From contig NZ_JACNMU010000001.1 of the NCBI RefSeq assembly GCF_014901205.1, positions 124,001 to 188,000 on the forward strand: DNA of 64,000 bases, written 5' to 3'. The translations under genes and the position numbers were made by a program. Below, in pieces: positions 18,255 to 25,561 of this stretch. Within the stretch, counting starts at the first letter, position 1. Every line of letters begins with the position of its first letter. Origin of the DNA: Meridianimarinicoccus sp. MJW13. GTDB taxonomy: Bacteria > Pseudomonadota > Alphaproteobacteria > Rhodobacterales > Rhodobacteraceae. The notes beneath the pieces were generated by a model. It saw nothing but the letters and a program-made list of their open reading frames with translations, was not told the origin of the DNA and did no database searches.

Positions 18255-20006
18255 TCAATCCGATGTGTCGTCCTCACCGTCCTGCGCCCAGGACAGCGGA
18301 AAAACCACGTGCATTTCGTAGCGATCGGGATGTTCGATGACCTCGCGCGTGCCGTTCAATTGCGCCACGAACGACTGGATCAGCCGCGCGCCCAGCCCCG
18401 AGCCCTTGGGCATGTCCATGGTGGTTTCGCCGGTGTCCGCGGCGCGGGAATTGACCACGCTCAGGCTGATGTTGTCACCGTCCGCCTTGCGCAGTGCAAT
18501 ATCGATCCAAGCCGGGGCATCGCCCGTGGCCCCGCAGTATTTCACCGCGTTGATTGCCGCTTCGGTGGCCAGAAGTGACAGGGGCACGGATTGATCGGGG
18601 CTGATCTCGACCGGGTCCAACGCGGTCGACACCCTGATCTGATGTCCCGAGTCTTCAAGCGTGCCTACGACAACCAGTTGCTGGATGATCTCTTCCAGCA
18701 ATTCATCGGCCCGCAGCGACGACAATTTTCGGGCAAGATAGAGATAGCGGTGGATGGCTGACAGCGCCATCACCCGGTCCTGCACCCGCCGCAACAGGCG
18801 CTTGGCCTCGGGGCTGTCCGTCGCCCTGATCTGCATGTTCAGCATGCTTGAAATCAGTTGCAGGTTGTTCTTCACCCGGTGGTGCACTTCGCGCAGAAGC
18901 AGAGTTTTTTCCTTGAGGTCGGCCTCCAGCAGGCGCTCCTGCTCGGACAGGCGAGTGGTCATGGCGCGAAAGGCTTCGGCGACGACCTCCAGTTCCTCGG
19001 GCGCATTGTCGAGCCGCGCGTTCTCCAGCCCCGCCTGCCCGCTGGAATACAGACGCATCCACGACCGCAGCCGCCGCACATGGCGGATCACCAGCCGCTG
19101 CACGCCGACATAGGCCACGACAATCGCCACCACCCACATCACGATGGGAAAATACAGCGCCATCAGCCGCTTGTAGGTTGGAAGCGTCAGGCCAAACTCG
19201 CGCGGTTCCCAGCTTCCCAGGGCATAGACGCGACCGTCGACGATGGGTGCGATGGCAAAGTCACGGGTCAGCCCCTTGCGGTTTTCCCCACGAAAGGTCT
19301 GGCGGCCCGCAAGCGCCAGATCTTCCAGCGTGCGGTCCTTCGGCAGCACCGAGCGCCGGTCATCGGCATACTCCTCGGTGGCAATGATCTCTCCCTCGGA
19401 CTGGAACAGCACCAGGTCCACATCCGGGGCTGCGCGGGCCAGGGCATCGTTCAGGGCTTCGGCGGGCACGGCGATCCACACGGTGCCCAGAAAGGTGCCG
19501 TTGCGCAGAACCGGCACGGTGATGTTGACGGTGGCCACCCCGCTGAGAATGGCCAGCGGTGTCATCCCGATGTCCTCGACGGCCAGATCCGCAGCCGGCA
19601 GGGCCGTCAGCGGATCTTCGTCGGGGGACAGGTTCTTGGACCCGCAGACAAGGCCCCGCGCGAGATCGCGGTAACCGGCAAACAGGATCCAGCGGGATTT
19701 CTCGGCGATCTGGGCCATCGCCGCGGTACAGGCGTCATCGGTAAACTCCGAGGCCGAGACCAGAATGGCCAGCGTCTCGGCCGCACCAACGGCGGTGCGG
19801 ATCACCTCGCGGCTGTCGGATACGGCGCGCTGGGTTTCCTCCAGAAGGGCTGCTGTGGACAGCGACTGGCGTTCTTTCAGCACCGAATAGGTCTGGTAGA
19901 CCGAGATCAGGCCCAGCGGCAGGATCGCGATGCTCAGAACCAGGGCCAGTTGCACCGCCAGACGCGGCTGCAGGGTCCGACCTCGCGCCGTCTTGGTGCC
20001 GCTCAT
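18255..20006 (-). CDS. HisKA_2-type sensor histidine kinase of the general stress response
   Basis: A 583-residue membrane kinase. Transmembrane helices lie at about 21-38 and 282-302 and enclose a periplasmic Cache-like sensor domain. A HAMP-like linker (303-355) and a coiled coil follow. The HisKA_2 dimerisation region contains [13 protein letters not shown], with the phospho-acceptor His at 375/376, and the ATPase domain has the N-box [10 protein letters not shown]. Kinases of this class phosphorylate PhyR. The gene overlaps the ecfG stop by 4 bases (ATGA) and is the last gene of nepR-ecfG-kinase. Signal identity is unknown. Confidence 0.88.
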   Translation of the reverse strand: MSGTKTARGRTLQPRLAVQLALVLSIAILPLGLISVYQTYSVLKERQSLSTAALLEETQRAVSDSREVIRTAVGAAETLAILVSASEFTDDACTAAMAQIAEKSRWILFAGYRDLARGLVCGSKNLSPDEDPLTALPAADLAVEDIGMTPLAILSGVATVNITVPVLRNGTFLGTVWIAVPAEALNDALARAAPDVDLVLFQSEGEIIATEEYADDRRSVLPKDRTLEDLALAGRQTFRGENRKGLTRDFAIAPIVDGRVYALGSWEPREFGLTLPTYKRLMALYFPIVMWVVAIVVAYVGVQRLVIRHVRRLRSWMRLYSSGQAGLENARLDNAPEELEVVAEAFRAMTTRLSEQERLLEADLKEKTLLLREVHHRVKNNLQLISSMLNMQIRATDSPEAKRLLRRVQDRVMALSAIHRYLYLARKLSSLRADELLEEIIQQLVVVGTLEDSGHQIRVSTALDPVEISPDQSVPLSLLATEAAINAVKYCGATGDAPAWIDIALRKADGDNISLSVVNSRAADTGETTMDMPKGSGLGARLIQSFVAQLNGTREVIEHPDRYEMHVVFPLSWAQDGEDDTSD

Positions 20007-20557
20007 GCGGCGGTCGAACCTTTCACGACCGCCAGCGTCGCCGCGTCTGTCATTTCAAGCGCCTCGTCCTCGTCCAGATGCATCAGTTCGGCCAGACGCT
20101 TGCGGGCGCGGTTGGTGCGGCTCTTGATGGTGCCCACGGCGCAACCGCACATCTCGGCGGCATCCTCATAGGAAAAGCCTTCGGCGCCGACCAGGATCAG
20201 AACCTCGCGCTGTTCGTCGCTCAGCTGATCGAAGGCGGTCCTGAAGTCCGACATCACCAGACGGCCATCATGGGCCGGCTTTTCCGACAATTGCCCGGCC
20301 AGCGCACCATCGGGATCCTCGATCTCGCGGCGGCGCTTGCGATACTGCGAATAGAAGGTGTTGCGCGTGATTGTGAACAGCCAGGCGCGCATGTTGGTGC
20401 CCACCTGAAACTTGTCGAAGTTGCCCCAGGCCTTGACCACGGCGTCCTGCACCAGATCGTCGGCCGCGGCGGAATTGCGGGTCAGGCTTTGGGCAAACGC
20501 CCGCATCGCGGGCAGGTGTTCGACCAGCTCGTCCTTGGGATCCTGAATGTCGGTCAC
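20003..20557 (-). CDS. ecfG: EcfG-type extracytoplasmic-function sigma factor
   Basis: A 184-residue ECF15 sigma factor. Region 2 is seen in [18 protein letters not shown] and [14 protein letters not shown]. Region 4 is seen in [20 protein letters not shown] and [15 protein letters not shown]. EcfG directs RNA polymerase to general-stress promoters with GGAAC and CGTT elements, several of which are found nearby. NepR holds it inactive until phosphorylated PhyR takes NepR away. The start is GTG, overlapping the nepR stop (GTGA), which indicates translational coupling between sigma and anti-sigma. Confidence 0.92.
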   Translation of the reverse strand: MTDIQDPKDELVEHLPAMRAFAQSLTRNSAAADDLVQDAVVKAWGNFDKFQVGTNMRAWLFTITRNTFYSQYRKRRREIEDPDGALAGQLSEKPAHDGRLVMSDFRTAFDQLSDEQREVLILVGAEGFSYEDAAEMCGCAVGTIKSRTNRARKRLAELMHLDEDEALEMTDAATLAVVKGSTAA

Positions 20558-20733
20558 TTGGTGTCCTCGCCGTTTTTTTCGGCGGTATCGCGCCCGGCTT
20601 CCGCATCGCGCAGCTGCTGCAACAACTGGGCGAACCGATCCGGCAAGGGCTCGTTCACCGCGTCCGAATAGACCCGGCGAAGGTTGTCGTCGATCTGCTT
20701 GTCCAAACTGTCAGCTTTGCGGATTTTTGCCAT
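20554..20733 (-). CDS. nepR: NepR anti-sigma factor
   Basis: A 59-residue protein. The conserved core QIDDNLRRVYSDAVNEPLPD is the two-helix segment that binds EcfG or, alternatively, the sigma-like domain of PhyR; the usual length is about 60. The basic N-terminus and acidic C-terminus ([13 protein letters not shown]) are disordered in homologues. The ATG at 20733 is chosen because it fits family length and lies below the promoter region. The ribosome-binding site is weak, which could keep NepR levels modest. Confidence 0.9.
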   Translation of the reverse strand: MAKIRKADSLDKQIDDNLRRVYSDAVNEPLPDRFAQLLQQLRDAEAGRDTAEKNGEDTK

Positions 20734-20784
20734 TGCACCAAGTTTTCTGCCATGCTCGTTCGAGCGCTTTTTTGCATTCCGATG

Positions 20785-20810
20785 GGAACGTAACACGCGC
20801 ACAGGCGTTT
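20785..20810 (+). promoter_or_regulatory. EcfG-type promoter of phyR
   Basis: GGAAC at 20785-20789, a 16-base spacer and CGTTT at 20806-20810 match the general stress promoter consensus exactly. Transcription would start about 20817, some 30 bases before the phyR ATG, and closes a positive feedback loop. Confidence 0.85.
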
Positions 20811-20816
20811 GGTTCC
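20792..20816 (-). promoter_or_regulatory. EcfG-like promoter of nepR-ecfG-kinase
   Basis: On the minus strand GGAAC (20812-20816), a 16-base spacer and TGTT (20792-20795) give one mismatch to the consensus. It overlaps the phyR promoter almost completely, so the two polymerases would compete for the same DNA. Confidence 0.55.
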
Positions 20817-20847
20817 CGCAGACCGGAAAATTTTTTCGAGGACACAC

Positions 20848-21666
20848 ATGACCAAAACCCAAAGCCAGCCCGACATGGCGCAGCAGGTGGCCGCGGCCCT
20901 GCCCTTCCTTCGACGCTATGCGCGGGCGCTGACCGGCGGCCAGAAATCGGGCGATCAATATGCCGCCGCCACGCTTGAGACGATGCTGTCCGATGACGCG
21001 GTTTTCAATCGCCAGCTGCCGCCGAAAGTGGCGCTGTTCCGGGCGTTTCACCAGATCTGGACCTCCTCAGGATCTCCCATCGCGGAAACCGGGGGCATGT
21101 CCGCCCCCGAAGCACAGGCGCAGAAGCGGCTTGCCGCGCTGACGCCGAACACCCGCGAGACGCTACTGTTGCACAGCATCGAAGGCTTCGGTGTCAGCGA
21201 CATCGCCAGCATCATCGGCGCGACCGAGGAAGAAGCCGGACAGCTTCTGACCATTGCGCGACGGGAAATGTCGGACGCCATCCAGGGCCGGATCCTGGTC
21301 ATCGAGGATGAGGCGATCATCGCGATGGACATCATGGCCATCGTCGAAGGCGCGGGGCACGATGTGACCGGCAATGCCCGCACCCGTGACGAGGCCGTCG
21401 AACTGGCGCGTCGCGATCCGCCCGACCTGATCCTGGCCGATATTCAACTGGCCGACAAATCTTCGGGCATAGATGCGGTCAATCACATTCTGAAGGAACT
21501 GGGCGAGGTGCCGGTGGTCTTCATCACCGCCTTCCCCGAGCGGCTGCTGACCGGCGAACGTCCCGAACCGGCCTTCCTGATCACCAAGCCCTATTCCGAG
21601 GAACAGGTGCAATCGGCGGTCAGTCAGGCGATGTTCTTTGCCAGCACCGACACGCTGAAGACCTGA
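20848..21666 (+). CDS. phyR: PhyR general stress response anti-anti-sigma response regulator
   Basis: A 272-residue protein with an N-terminal sigma-like domain (about 1-145, including LAALTPNTRETLLLHSIEGF) and a C-terminal receiver. The receiver has the acidic pocket VIEDEA, the phospho-acceptor Asp198 in LILADIQLADKS, and the ITKPYSEEQV Lys-Pro motif. On phosphorylation the sigma-like domain binds NepR and frees EcfG. The ATG at 20848 follows GAGG and lies 38 bases past the promoter -10; a start nearer the promoter would leave no leader. It is divergent from nepR-ecfG. Confidence 0.93.
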   Translation: MTKTQSQPDMAQQVAAALPFLRRYARALTGGQKSGDQYAAATLETMLSDDAVFNRQLPPKVALFRAFHQIWTSSGSPIAETGGMSAPEAQAQKRLAALTPNTRETLLLHSIEGFGVSDIASIIGATEEEAGQLLTIARREMSDAIQGRILVIEDEAIIAMDIMAIVEGAGHDVTGNARTRDEAVELARRDPPDLILADIQLADKSSGIDAVNHILKELGEVPVVFITAFPERLLTGERPEPAFLITKPYSEEQVQSAVSQAMFFASTDTLKT

Positions 21667-21673
21667 CACGAGA

Positions 21674-21702
21674 ACGCCCCCGCCCTTTCGGTGCGGGGGC
21701 GT
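21674..21702 (+). terminator. hairpin terminator after phyR
   Basis: A perfect 10-bp GC-rich stem (ACGCCCCCGC paired with GCGGGGGCGT) with a 9-base loop follows the phyR stop by a few bases. No long T tract follows. It could also act on transcripts arriving from the opposite DUF1328 gene. Confidence 0.6.
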
Positions 21703-21755
21703 CTCACTCACCCAGTCTCACGCGTTACGATATCGTTGTCTTGTCGCCGTGCCGG

Positions 21756-21926
21756 TCAGGGCGCCCGGCCACGCAGGGCGCGCGCCACCATGGCGACCAC
21801 GAACAGGACCAGGAAGATCACGAACAGGATTTGCGCGATCCCGGCCGAGGCCGAGGCGATCCCGCCGAAGCCGAAAACACCGGCAATCAGGGCGACAACA
21901 AGAAAAACAAGGGCCCAGTAAAGCAT
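21756..21926 (-). CDS. DUF1328 small membrane protein
   Basis: A 56-residue protein of the DUF1328/YtjA family: two hydrophobic helices (about 4-22 and 30-48) joined by the Gly-rich [13 protein letters not shown], ending in a basic tail. The ATG at 21926 follows GGAGG. Members are stress-induced inner-membrane proteins of unknown mechanism. A near-consensus EcfG promoter lies about 40 bases upstream, in line with membership of the general stress regulon. Confidence 0.85.
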   Translation of the reverse strand: MLYWALVFLVVALIAGVFGFGGIASASAGIAQILFVIFLVLFVVAMVARALRGRAP

Positions 21927-21967
21927 AACAACCTCCATCATGGTTTGTCTGTTGCGACTGGGGAAGG

Positions 21968-21993
21968 AACCCGCAAGCGGACCGGTTTGTTCC
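21968..21993 (-). promoter_or_regulatory. EcfG-like promoter of the DUF1328 gene
   Basis: On the minus strand GGAAC (21989-21993), a 17-base spacer and GGTT (21968-21971) differ from the consensus at one position. The predicted leader is about 35 bases long. Confidence 0.5.
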
Positions 21994-22057
21994 GAAGTTT
22001 TTTTCGCGGCTGTCGGGGTGGCATCCGGAATCACATGGACAGGCCACAAGAAAATCG

Positions 22058-22082
22058 GGAACCTGAAGGCTGCGAAACCGTT
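22058..22082 (+). promoter_or_regulatory. EcfG-type promoter of the DUF883/holin-like pair
   Basis: GGAAC at 22058-22062, a 16-base spacer and CGTT at 22079-22082 match the consensus exactly. The expected transcription start (about 22089) shows that translation must begin at the ATG at 22124 and not at an in-frame start at 22085. Confidence 0.85.
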
Positions 22083-22123
22083 GATTGCCTGAACAGACAT
22101 CTTTCCCACAGGAGACTTTCCTC

Positions 22124-22453
22124 ATGGCACAGACCAAACCCACCACCGCCTCGCCCAGTCAGGACATTGCCGAGCTGTCGAAACAGATCGACGCGCTGAA
22201 AGAAGACATCTCTGGCCTGTCGAGTGCCTTTGCCTCGCTGGCCAGCTCGTCGCGGGATGCCGCCATCAGTGGTGCCCGCGAGAAAGCCGCCCAGGCCCGT
22301 GCGGCGGGCGAGGATCAGGTGGATGCGATGCTGCGCAGCGCCGAGGAACTGGGGGAGCGGACGACCAACGCAGTACGGGAACAGCCGGCCATGGCCGTTG
22401 GTCTGGCCGTCGGCGCAGGGTTCCTTCTGGGTCTGCTGCTCGGGCGGAGGTGA
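22124..22453 (+). CDS. DUF883 (ElaB/YqjD-type) membrane-anchored stress protein
   Basis: A 109-residue protein. A long amphipathic helix (about 15-85) rich in Ala, Glu and Lys is followed by the C-terminal anchor AVGLAVGAGFLLGLLLGRR. ElaB/YqjD proteins are tail-anchored inner-membrane proteins of stressed or stationary cells, some associating with ribosomes. The ATG follows CAGGAG. It is coupled to the holin-like gene, whose ATG begins 3 bases past its stop. Expression from the EcfG promoter upstream is predicted. Confidence 0.85.
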   Translation: MAQTKPTTASPSQDIAELSKQIDALKEDISGLSSAFASLASSSRDAAISGAREKAAQARAAGEDQVDAMLRSAEELGERTTNAVREQPAMAVGLAVGAGFLLGLLLGRR

Positions 22454-22456
22454 TCA

Positions 22457-22810
22457 ATGGCCGGACTCGTTTCAGGCCTTGAGGCGCGCCTGCGTCAGAC
22501 CGTGCGCAGTGCCGCCTTCGGGGTGGCCGGGATCGTGTTCGGTCTGGTCGGCCTTGGCCTGCTGAGCGCGGCCCTGTGGATCCTGATCGCGGCGCATCAT
22601 GGCGCGCTGGCGGCCTGCGTGGTTCTGGGGCTGCTGTTCCTGGCCCTTGGGGCCGGGTTGCTGGCCGCCGGTGCGTGGTCACCCTCCGCACCGTCCCACA
22701 AGACCCCGCCGCCCCCGCCTGCCGCACCGGGCGATCCCTTCATTCGTATTGCAGAAGGTTTCGCAACCGGCATGCAGGCCGGGCGCGCCGCGCGGAAAGG
22801 GCGCCGCTAG
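22457..22810 (+). CDS. phage holin superfamily (DUF1469-like) membrane protein
   Basis: A 117-residue protein with two adjoining hydrophobic helices (about 20-48 and 50-72). A Pro-rich linker follows, then a basic tail MQAGRAARKGRR. The family is named for similarity to holins and commonly accompanies DUF883 genes in bacterial stress operons; no lysis genes are nearby, so a phage function is unlikely. The GGAGGTG ribosome-binding site overlaps the end of the preceding gene. Its stop codon overlaps that of the convergent receiver-like gene by 4 bases. Confidence 0.75.
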   Translation: MAGLVSGLEARLRQTVRSAAFGVAGIVFGLVGLGLLSAALWILIAAHHGALAACVVLGLLFLALGAGLLAAGAWSPSAPSHKTPPPPPAAPGDPFIRIAEGFATGMQAGRAARKGRR

Positions 22811-23208
22811 GCCGTCGCCTTGGGCGACTCGGCCAGGATATCGCGGATCATCAGGTCGGTGAACGGACGCGCCAGCATGCGCCATCCCTGCGCCTCGGCC
22901 CGGTCCGCGTCATCCTCTCCGACTGTCAGGACGATGCGGGCGCCGCGGTCGATCAGCGGTTGCAGGATCGGACTGTCGATCAATTGGGCAAGGCGCATTT
23001 CCAGGAATGCCGCCGAGATCTGGATGCCATCCTGCAGATACGCGAACAACTCGTCGGGCGATGACAGGTGGATCGCCCGGCACGGCCCAAGATGACGAAG
23101 CGTGCCCAGCATGTCTTCGGCGACCAGATGGTCGCGCTCCAGCACCAGAAAGATCGGACCCGCGTCCGGTTCCGCGTTGTTCTTCGAGGTGATCAGGCGA
23201 TCGTTCAT
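22807..23208 (-). CDS. degenerate receiver-domain (pseudo-receiver) protein
   Basis: A stand-alone receiver-like domain of 133 residues. The fold pattern is visible (PIFLVLERDHLVAEDML for strand 1 and helix 1), but key positions are changed. The phospho-acceptor position is Glu70 (AAFLEMRL) instead of Asp, and the conserved Lys is Arg114 in LARPFTD. Thr95 (IVLTVGEDD) is kept. Such a protein probably cannot be phosphorylated in the usual way. It faces the Crp/Fnr gene divergently and converges on the holin-like gene. The start at 23208 is the first that fits the domain; an ATG at 23277 would add an unrelated leader. Confidence 0.65.
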   Translation of the reverse strand: MNDRLITSKNNAEPDAGPIFLVLERDHLVAEDMLGTLRHLGPCRAIHLSSPDELFAYLQDGIQISAAFLEMRLAQLIDSPILQPLIDRGARIVLTVGEDDADRAEAQGWRMLARPFTDLMIRDILAESPKATA

Positions 23209-23296
23209 GTCGGGGTTCCCGTCCTGTGGACCCCCTTGGTGACCGAAATTCCGACGCCGCGCATTAAACTGCGACATAGCCGAATGGAAAAAGCTC

Positions 23297-24028
23297 ATGG
23301 GAACAAAGTGCCTCAACTGCCCGTTGCGCAACCGGCCGATTTTCGCGCCGATGAGCGATGGTGAAGTTGCCTTCATGCAGAAGTTCAAGACCGGCGAACT
23401 GGTGGTCGAGGGCGGCACCACCCTGATGATGGAAGGCTCCAACAGCCCGCAACTCTATACACCGCTGGAAGGCATGGGACTGCGCTACAAGACCCTCGAC
23501 AGCGGAGAGCGTCAGGTCATCAACTTCGTCCTTCCTGGCGATTTCATCGGGCTGCAGGCCGGGGTCATGAACGAAATGCAGCATTCGGTGGAATCGACCA
23601 CCCCGATGCGGCTGTGCGTGTTCGACCGGCGGGCGCTTTGGCAATTGTTCAAGGATCATCCGGAACGCGCTTTCGACCTGACATGGATCGCAGCGGTCGA
23701 GGAACACTTCCTGGGCGAAAGCCTTGCCATCCTCGGCCACATGAGCGGCATTGAACGGATCGCGCGCGCCTTCGTGCGGCTGCATGATCGTGGCGCGGCC
23801 CTTGGGTTGATTTCCGCGGCCCGGATGCCGCTGCCGTATCGACAACAGGACCTGGCCGATGCGCTTGGCCTGTCACTGGTTCATACCAACAAGACGCTGA
23901 CGCGCCTGCGCCAGCAGGGCGTTGCCACCTGGCGGGACGGGTCGCTCAACATCCTGGACTATGACCGGCTCTGCCAGATCGCGCAGTTGCCCACGGATCG
24001 GACACCGATGACCCGGCCGCTGATCTGA
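23297..24028 (+). CDS. Crp/Fnr family transcriptional regulator with N-terminal CxxC
   Basis: A 243-residue regulator. A cyclic-nucleotide-binding-type beta barrel occupies about 20-130 (GERQVINFVLPGDFIG). A winged HTH near 185-215 has LPYRQQDLADALGLSLVHTN as its recognition unit. The N-terminus MGTKCLNCPLR carries Cys5 and Cys8, and Cys107 sits at a place comparable to the central cluster Cys of FNR. Only these and one C-terminal Cys are present, so a true oxygen-sensing 4Fe-4S cluster is uncertain. It lies within the stress island; targets are not known. Confidence 0.85.
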   Translation: MGTKCLNCPLRNRPIFAPMSDGEVAFMQKFKTGELVVEGGTTLMMEGSNSPQLYTPLEGMGLRYKTLDSGERQVINFVLPGDFIGLQAGVMNEMQHSVESTTPMRLCVFDRRALWQLFKDHPERAFDLTWIAAVEEHFLGESLAILGHMSGIERIARAFVRLHDRGAALGLISAARMPLPYRQQDLADALGLSLVHTNKTLTRLRQQGVATWRDGSLNILDYDRLCQIAQLPTDRTPMTRPLI

Positions 24029-24082
24029 CACGGACGACCAGGCGTCATCAAGGACGCGAACCACTGCGCACACACGAAAGGA

Positions 24083-24104
24083 CCGGCATCCCTTCGGATG
24101 CCGG
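24083..24104. terminator. bidirectional hairpin between the Crp/Fnr and csbD genes
   Basis: A perfect 9-bp stem (CCGGCATCC with GGATGCCGG) and a CTTC tetraloop lies between the two convergent stop codons. It can serve both transcripts, although no strong T tract follows on either side. Confidence 0.6.
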
Positions 24105-24152
24105 CCTGATCTTGGAATGGGCAGGCCCCATTCAGGGCCGCCGGGTGCGAAA

Positions 24153-24350
24153 TCAGATCGACTTCAGCCAGCTGTCGATGGCTTCCTCGGCCTCTTCGCG
24201 GGTCTTGCCGTAGTTTTCCTGGATCAGCCCCAGCAGTTGTTCGCGGTTGCCCTTGGCCTCTTCCAGTTCCTGATCGCTCAGCTTGCCCCATTTCTCGCGG
24301 GCGCTGCCCTTGAACTGCATCCATTTGCCTTCGATTTCGTCCCAGTTCAT
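24153..24350 (-). CDS. CsbD family stress protein
   Basis: A 65-residue hydrophilic protein with the CsbD signature: MNWDEIEGKWMQFKGSAREK at the N-terminus, then GKLSDQELEEAKGNREQLLG and an acidic helix. CsbD proteins are strongly induced under general stress in many bacteria; their molecular role is unknown. The ATG is preceded by AAAGGAGA. A perfect EcfG promoter ends about 35 bases upstream of the start. Confidence 0.9.
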   Translation of the reverse strand: MNWDEIEGKWMQFKGSAREKWGKLSDQELEEAKGNREQLLGLIQENYGKTREEAEEAIDSWLKSI

Positions 24351-24384
24351 GGCGGTCTCCTTTTCAATTTGGTTACGGGGATTG

Positions 24385-24409
24385 AACGCGCCACCGCGCC
24401 GGTTGTTCC
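24385..24409 (-). promoter_or_regulatory. EcfG-type promoter of csbD
   Basis: On the minus strand GGAAC (24405-24409), a 16-base spacer and CGTT (24385-24388) match the consensus exactly. The leader would be roughly 25-30 bases and includes the AAGGAG site. Confidence 0.87.
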
Positions 24410-24422
24410 AAGAAAAACCTAT

Positions 24423-24447
24423 GGAACTTTTCCGCCGCGGCCGCGTT
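24423..24447 (+). promoter_or_regulatory. EcfG-type promoter of the AI-2E-type permease gene
   Basis: GGAAC at 24423-24427, a 16-base spacer and CGTT at 24444-24447 match the consensus exactly. The coding ATG is only 8 bases beyond the -10 element, so the transcript would be leaderless or almost so. Confidence 0.8.
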
Positions 24448-24455
24448 GAGGGGGG

Positions 24456-25547
24456 ATGCAAAGCTTCATTTCCACGCGCGATCCCGTGCTTCGGGTCGCA
24501 ACCATCGCCATCGCGGTCATCCTTGTTTTCGCAACCCTGAAACTGGGGGCCGAGATCTTCGCGCCAATGGCAATGGGCGTGGTCGCGGGGGTCATCCTCG
24601 CCCCCATCACTCAGGCGCTGGAGCGTGTCGGCCTGCCCGTCGGACTGTCCGCCGTTCTGGTGCTTCTGCTGGGCGTCTCGGGCCTGTTCGCGCTGGCGTT
24701 TCTGCTGGAACCGATGGTCGGGCGCCTTGTCGAGGAATTGCCGCGCATCAAGTGGGAACTGCGCGCCACCCTTCAGGATATCCGTGACCTGTTTCGCGGG
24801 ATCGATGCGGTGAACCGCGAGGTCGGCGCCGCCCTTGGTGCCGAGACCGGCGCTGACGCGCAATCCACCGCCCCAGAGATGCCCGGCGTGACCGACGCGC
24901 TGCTGCTGGCCCCTTTCGTGCTGGCGCAACTGCTGATCTTCTGCGGCACGCTGTTCTTTTTCCTGCTGACCCGCAAGAGTATCTATCGGGGGCTGGCGCG
25001 GCTGATCGGCACCTCAGCGGACACCCTTGTCCTGTTGCGCCGCTTCGATGCGGCGGAACGTATGGTCGCGCGGTATTTCTTCACCATCACGCTGATCAAC
25101 GCGGGGCTGGGTGTCTTTCTGGGCAGTGTGCTGTCGCTGATCGGCGTGCCCGGCCCTTTCATCTGGGGGGCGGCGGCCGCCTTGCTGAATTTCATGGTCT
25201 ACGTCGGCCCGATGATGGTGACGGTCGGGCTGCTGCTGGCCGGGCTGGTGGCCTTCAACGGGTTGATGGTTCTGGCCCCGGTGGCCGCCTATCTTCTGCT
25301 GAACCTGCTGGAATCGCAGTTCGTGACGCCCGCGTTGCTGGGCAGGCACATGGCGGTCAATCCGCTGCTGATCTTCGTGTCTCTGGTGGTCTGGCTATGG
25401 ATCTGGGGGCCGATCGGCGGCATCGTTGCCATCCCTATCCTGGTGATCACCATCGTGATGCTGGACCTGTTCGAGCCCGATAGCGACACGGCGACAGGGC
25501 AAGATGCGGACCCGGATGAGCCCGCACCGCAAGGCGCTGTGTCCTGA
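24456..25547 (+). CDS. AI-2E family transporter (stress island copy)
   Basis: A 363-residue polytopic permease of the AI-2 exporter (TqsA/PerM) family. Paired helices lie at about 14-60 and 66-80, then a soluble segment, and a C-terminal helix bundle from about 150. The latter includes FIWGAAAALLNFMVYVGPMM and a C-terminal PIGGIVAIPILVITIVMLDL. Substrates of most members are unknown; some exchange Na+ and H+. No in-frame Met lies between residue 1 and residue 38, so the start next to the promoter is favoured. A second member occurs at about 50 kb. Confidence 0.85.
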   Translation: MQSFISTRDPVLRVATIAIAVILVFATLKLGAEIFAPMAMGVVAGVILAPITQALERVGLPVGLSAVLVLLLGVSGLFALAFLLEPMVGRLVEELPRIKWELRATLQDIRDLFRGIDAVNREVGAALGAETGADAQSTAPEMPGVTDALLLAPFVLAQLLIFCGTLFFFLLTRKSIYRGLARLIGTSADTLVLLRRFDAAERMVARYFFTITLINAGLGVFLGSVLSLIGVPGPFIWGAAAALLNFMVYVGPMMVTVGLLLAGLVAFNGLMVLAPVAAYLLLNLLESQFVTPALLGRHMAVNPLLIFVSLVVWLWIWGPIGGIVAIPILVITIVMLDLFEPDSDTATGQDADPDEPAPQGAVS

Positions 25548-25561
25548 CGGCGTTACGCCCT

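Noticed and set aside
21966-21991. A rightward EcfG-like pair GGAAC-N17-TGTT
   Set aside because: It has a mismatch and a perfect promoter lies 90 bases closer to the gene. It arises from the near-palindrome of the leftward DUF1328 promoter.
22085-22123. An earlier in-frame start for the DUF883 gene
   Set aside because: It would begin at or before the predicted EcfG transcription start, while the ATG at 22124 has a good ribosome-binding site and the usual family N-terminus.
22457-22810. Holin-like gene as evidence of a prophage
   Set aside because: No lysis, capsid or tail genes are present, and this family commonly accompanies DUF883 genes in stress operons.
24456-25547. AI-2E-type permease as proof of AI-2 quorum sensing
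   Set aside because: No luxS or lsr genes are visible, and most family members have unknown or ion-linked substrates.
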